This document shows, piece by piece, positions 5,988 to 8,476 of a stretch of 8,476 nucleotides of DNA. The stretch lies in NCBI GenBank assembly GCA_035506295.1, contig DATJPR010000282.1, positions 1 to 8,476 of the forward strand, written 5' to 3'. Position 1 is the stretch's first letter. Each line of letters begins with the position of its first letter. The notes under the pieces were generated by a model. That model was not told where the DNA came from. It saw only the letters and a program-made list of their open reading frames with translations, and did not search any database. Both the position numbers and the translations under genes were made by a program. This DNA is from DATJPR01 sp035506295. GTDB taxonomy: Bacteria; Bacteroidota; Ignavibacteria; UBA10030; UBA6906.

Positions 5988-6002
5988 GAAAAAAGGTGCC
6001 AC
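5975..6002. promoter_or_regulatory. Candidate NikR operator, GTGTTAC-N14-GTGCCAC
   Basis: GTGTTAC (5975-5981) exactly matches the left half-site I recall for one NikR operator class (GTGTTAC-N13/14-GTAACAC, deltaproteobacterial). At 14-bp spacing, GTGCCAC (5996-6002) matches the right half at 5 of 7 positions. The site would cover the nikR -10, the transcription start, the Shine-Dalgarno region and the cupin -35, so nickel-bound NikR could shut both promoters. The central dyad at 5965-5976 is an alternative operator. The consensus is from memory. Confidence 0.4.
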
Positions 6003-6003
6003 G

Positions 6004-6417
6004 ATGCCTGACCTGATTCGCTTTGGCGTATCGCTGGAATCCGATCTTCTGTCAAGATTCGATAGCATCATCGCGCGAGACGGTATTCCTAACCGCTCAG
6101 AGGCCCTTCGCGAGCTGATCCGCGCCCGTCTTCTGGAACACGATGAAGCAGACGTGAACGCTTCCGCAATCGGAGTGCTCGCGCTCGTGTATGACCACCA
6201 CAAGCGCGACCTCCAGGACCATCTGACGGATTTGCAGCACGACCACCACGGGGAGGTGATTTCGACCACGCATGTCCACATAGACCATCACCGATGCCTC
6301 GAGGTTATTCTGCTGAAGGGGAAGGTCGGCCTCATCAAGAAGATAGCAACCAGCCTCTCTTCACCGAAAGGCATACACTACAGCCGGCTGGTGATAACGA
6401 CTGCGGAACAGTCGTGA
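6004..6417 (+). CDS. nikR: Nickel-responsive transcriptional regulator NikR
   Basis: A 137-residue cytoplasmic ribbon-helix-helix repressor that binds Ni(II) and represses nickel uptake genes. The N-terminal RHH domain (about 3-45) has strand LIRFGVSL and helices DLLSRFDSIIARDG and NRSEALRELIRARL, closely like archaeal and proteobacterial NikR. The C-terminal ACT-like metal domain (about 53-135) keeps the square-planar nickel ligands in the right register: H79, then H90 and H92 in THVHIDHHRC, and C98. Spacing H-x10-H-x-H-x5-C equals that of E. coli H76/H87/H89/C95, and the length matches (133 in E. coli). The ATG at 6004 follows AAGGTG by 5 nt; an upstream in-frame extension would run through the promoter and is rejected. 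The stop overlaps the next gene's GTG (GTGA), indicating translational coupling to a TonB-dependent receptor. Residues 65-96 hold ten histidines, more than the ligand set needs. Identification is secure. Confidence 0.97.
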   Translation: MPDLIRFGVSLESDLLSRFDSIIARDGIPNRSEALRELIRARLLEHDEADVNASAIGVLALVYDHHKRDLQDHLTDLQHDHHGEVISTTHVHIDHHRCLEVILLKGKVGLIKKIATSLSSPKGIHYSRLVITTAEQS

Positions 6418-8476
6418 ATTGCAGGAAGTTGGCACGACATTTCGCGGCGCTGTTCGCCCTGACGTTCACAGTCATTCCGCCGGAGGCGACCGCGGGATCC
6501 TTCGGGCGCATTAAGGGGCGAGTCACGGAAAAAAGCTCGAACCTGGCCATTCCGTTTGCGGACGTCGCGGTCAAGGGGACCCGGCTTGGGACGTATACGA
6601 AGACCGACGGGACATTCAGTATCTCAGGCGTTGCGCAAGGTTCCCAAGAGGTCGTTGTAAGCATCGTAGGGTACGCCAGCGTCCTGAAGCGTGTGACGGT
6701 TTACGGCGACAGGACTTCAGAGCTCACGGTGGAACTCGAGGATTCTTCGGCGTCCGCTCCGGAGATCGTGGTCGTAGCGAAACCGGCCGTCTCTGCGGCC
6801 TCCGCGGGCTCAATCAGCGCAATGGATTTCGAGCTCCGGCCCCGCCTTTCTTCCCAGGATCTCCTCAAACTGGTTCCTGACCTCTTCATCGCTCAGCACG
6901 CCGGGGGAGGGAAGGCAGAACAGATATTCCTGAGGGGATTTGACTGCGACCATGGGACGGACATCAACATCGCCGTTGACGGATTGCCGGTGAATATGGT
7001 CAGCCACGGTCACGGTCAGGGGTACGCCGACCTGCATTTCGTAATGCCCGAGATTGTGAGTGGGATGGAGGTGTACAAGGGTCCGTACTTTGCACAATTC
7101 GGTGATTTTGCCACGGCAGGGACGGTGAAGTTCACTACTCTGGATGAGATCGATCATACTTCGATCAACATCGAGGGTGGTGAATTCGATCTCGCCCGGT
7201 TGTCAGGACTGATCAGAGTCCCGACCACGTCGGAAAACATGAGCGCATATATTGCGGGGGAGGTCCTGCGGAACGAAAGCTACTTCGACCACAGTCAGAA
7301 TTTCCGGCGGTACAATCTCTTCGGGAAACTCGTCGCCCGCATTGACGACGAAAAAGTGCTCTCGGCATGGACATCCGGCTTCACATCGACCTGGGATGCC
7401 TCGGGACAGATCCCTGAACGGGCGGTCGCCGAAGGGGTCATCGACCGCTTCGGGGCAATCGATCCCACGGAGGGCGGGGGCACCTCAAGAGAAAACGTGA
7501 ACATCCAGTATTCGCAGTTTGGAGGCTCCTCCGGTTTTATCGCGCAGGCATATATGTCGAGATACCATTTTCAGCTCTTCTCGGATTTCACATTCTACAA
7601 AACCGATCCGGTGAACGGTGATGAAATCGAGCAGGACGACGATCGTACGATTGCAGGCGGCCGCGCCGAATACAGCGTGAACAGCATGTTCGGCAACCCG
7701 GACATTCAAACGGTTGTCGGTTCCTCCGTGCGATCCGATTGGATTCACAATCAGCTCTGGCACGTCACGAAGCGCCAGCGCCTTCAGAATGAAGCCAACG
7801 CAGATCTCCACGAAATGAGCTTTTCGCTTTACGTTCAGCAGGACTATAGGCTTACGCGTGCCATCAGGCTTGAGCTGGGGCTTCGAAGCGATTTCTTTCT
7901 CTTCGACGTGAAGGACGGGCTCAACGCGGGTCTTCCCGGTGATATCACAGGATATGTGACACAATCGATCATCGGGCCCAAAGGCGACATTGTGTACTCT
8001 CCGGCCGAAGACTGGAACTTGTACTTTGACGCAGGATCGGGATTCCACTCAAACGATGCCCGGGCGATCCTGGCGGGTGGGGCTTCGACCGCACTTCCAA
8101 GGGCCGTGGGCGCGGAAATCGGCACACGGTACACGGTCCCGGGAATGACGGTGAGCCTCGCATTCTGGGGGCTTGACCTTCAGCACGAGCTTGTGTACAA
8201 CGGCGATGACGGCACAACGGAAGAGAGCGGCGCGACGCGCCGGCTTGGCATCGATCTTGGATTGCGCCACCAGCTTCTCGAATGGCTCTGGACCGATCTG
8301 GATATGGCGGTGGCGCGAGGCCGCTACAGGAACCTGCCGGTTGGGGAGAACTACATTCCTCTTGCGCCGACACTTTCGCTCACAGGAGGGCTAACTGCGC
8401 GTCACTCCAGCGGGATCGAGGCGACCCTGCGCTTCCGGGGTATGAGCGACCGGCCGGCGAACGAAGATAACACAGT
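6414..8476 (+). CDS. TonB-dependent outer-membrane receptor coupled to nikR, probable nickel receptor, C-terminus cut off by window edge
   Basis: About 687 codons are open to the window end. The GTG at 6414 overlaps the nikR stop; it starts a good signal peptide (VNCRKLARHFAALFALTFTV, cleavage near ATA-G28). Then come a CarboxypepD_reg-like domain (about 31-110, with TDGTFSISGVAQG and VSIVGYASV), a possible TonB box EIVVVA (117-122), and a plug (about 135-242). The plug has LRGFDCDHGTDINIAVDGLP and the His-rich segment SHGHGQGYADLH (197-208), followed by VYKGPYFAQFGDFATAGTVKF, a signature of a widespread receptor family whose substrate I do not know. Barrel strands fill the rest; the terminal strands lie outside the window. 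NikR coupling makes nickel, or a nickel chelate, the best guess for the cargo. H180, H198, H200, H208 and an unusual C178 are possible metal-contact residues. Only a weak ribosome site precedes the GTG, consistent with coupled translation. Confidence 0.93.
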   Translation, partial: MNCRKLARHFAALFALTFTVIPPEATAGSFGRIKGRVTEKSSNLAIPFADVAVKGTRLGTYTKTDGTFSISGVAQGSQEVVVSIVGYASVLKRVTVYGDRTSELTVELEDSSASAPEIVVVAKPAVSAASAGSISAMDFELRPRLSSQDLLKLVPDLFIAQHAGGGKAEQIFLRGFDCDHGTDINIAVDGLPVNMVSHGHGQGYADLHFVMPEIVSGMEVYKGPYFAQFGDFATAGTVKFTTLDEIDHTSINIEGGEFDLARLSGLIRVPTTSENMSAYIAGEVLRNESYFDHSQNFRRYNLFGKLVARIDDEKVLSAWTSGFTSTWDASGQIPERAVAEGVIDRFGAIDPTEGGGTSRENVNIQYSQFGGSSGFIAQAYMSRYHFQLFSDFTFYKTDPVNGDEIEQDDDRTIAGGRAEYSVNSMFGNPDIQTVVGSSVRSDWIHNQLWHVTKRQRLQNEANADLHEMSFSLYVQQDYRLTRAIRLELGLRSDFFLFDVKDGLNAGLPGDITGYVTQSIIGPKGDIVYSPAEDWNLYFDAGSGFHSNDARAILAGGASTALPRAVGAEIGTRYTVPGMTVSLAFWGLDLQHELVYNGDDGTTEESGATRRLGIDLGLRHQLLEWLWTDLDMAVARGRYRNLPVGENYIPLAPTLSLTGGLTARHSSGIEATLRFRGMSDRPANEDNT

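Noticed and set aside
5914..6003. N-terminal extension of NikR in frame
   Set aside because: It would translate through the predicted nikR promoter; NikR homologues start at the RHH strand, and AAGGTG precedes the ATG at 6004.
7485..8048. Minus-strand open frame (187 codons) opposite the second TonB receptor
   Set aside because: The plus-strand receptor frame is unbroken and clearly coding here; the antisense product shows no recognisable domain and no ribosome site.

Overview
The window is a metal-handling gene neighbourhood from a Gram-negative bacterium. Two large TonB-dependent receptors with N-terminal carboxypeptidase-regulatory-like domains, a DtxR-family repressor beginning with a TEENYLKAI segment, and a small Cys-motif protein all suggest the Bacteroidota/Chlorobiota/Ignavibacteriota (FCB) group. 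The sequence is fairly GC-rich and several genes have good GGAGG ribosome-binding sites. That fits a member outside classical Bacteroidia better than a typical Bacteroides or Flavobacterium. This placement is inference from gene style, not a database result.

Left block (1-2809): a DtxR/MntR-type metalloregulator on the minus strand (cut by the window edge) is divergent from an 821-residue TonB-dependent receptor. The 93-bp gap holds a strong plus-strand promoter (TTGACA-N18-TATTAT). A perfect dyad TTAGG-N4-CCTAA lies at the expected transcription start, in the style of DtxR-family operators. The simplest reading is metal-responsive repression of the receptor, with iron or manganese as the likely signal.

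Middle block (3018-5375): three closely spaced plus-strand genes form a probable operon. They are a 125-aa membrane-anchored or secreted protein with a C-x9-C-x3-C-x2-C cluster, and two exported proteins resembling outer-membrane beta-barrels. The only cysteines of the two mature barrel-like proteins lie at the predicted new N-terminus (CACGC and CEYC). None has a function I can name securely; metal binding or trafficking is inferred from the Cys motifs and the context.

Right block (5470-8476): a minus-strand exported cupin is divergent from nikR, and nikR overlaps the start of a second TonB-dependent receptor by GTGA. NikR keeps all four nickel ligands (H79, H90, H92, C98). The cupin and nikR promoters lie on the same base pairs, in opposite orientation, and share one 17-bp spacer that carries a dyad. 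An exact GTGTTAC half-site, as recalled for one NikR operator class, starts there and has a degraded partner across the nikR leader. The likely picture is nickel-dependent autoregulation of nikR together with a nickel-responsive receptor and an exported cupin. The receptor runs off the right edge.

The most interesting parts are the interlocked NikR promoter region, the unnamed Cys-tagged barrel operon, and a G9 tract inside the cupin gene that could allow slippage.
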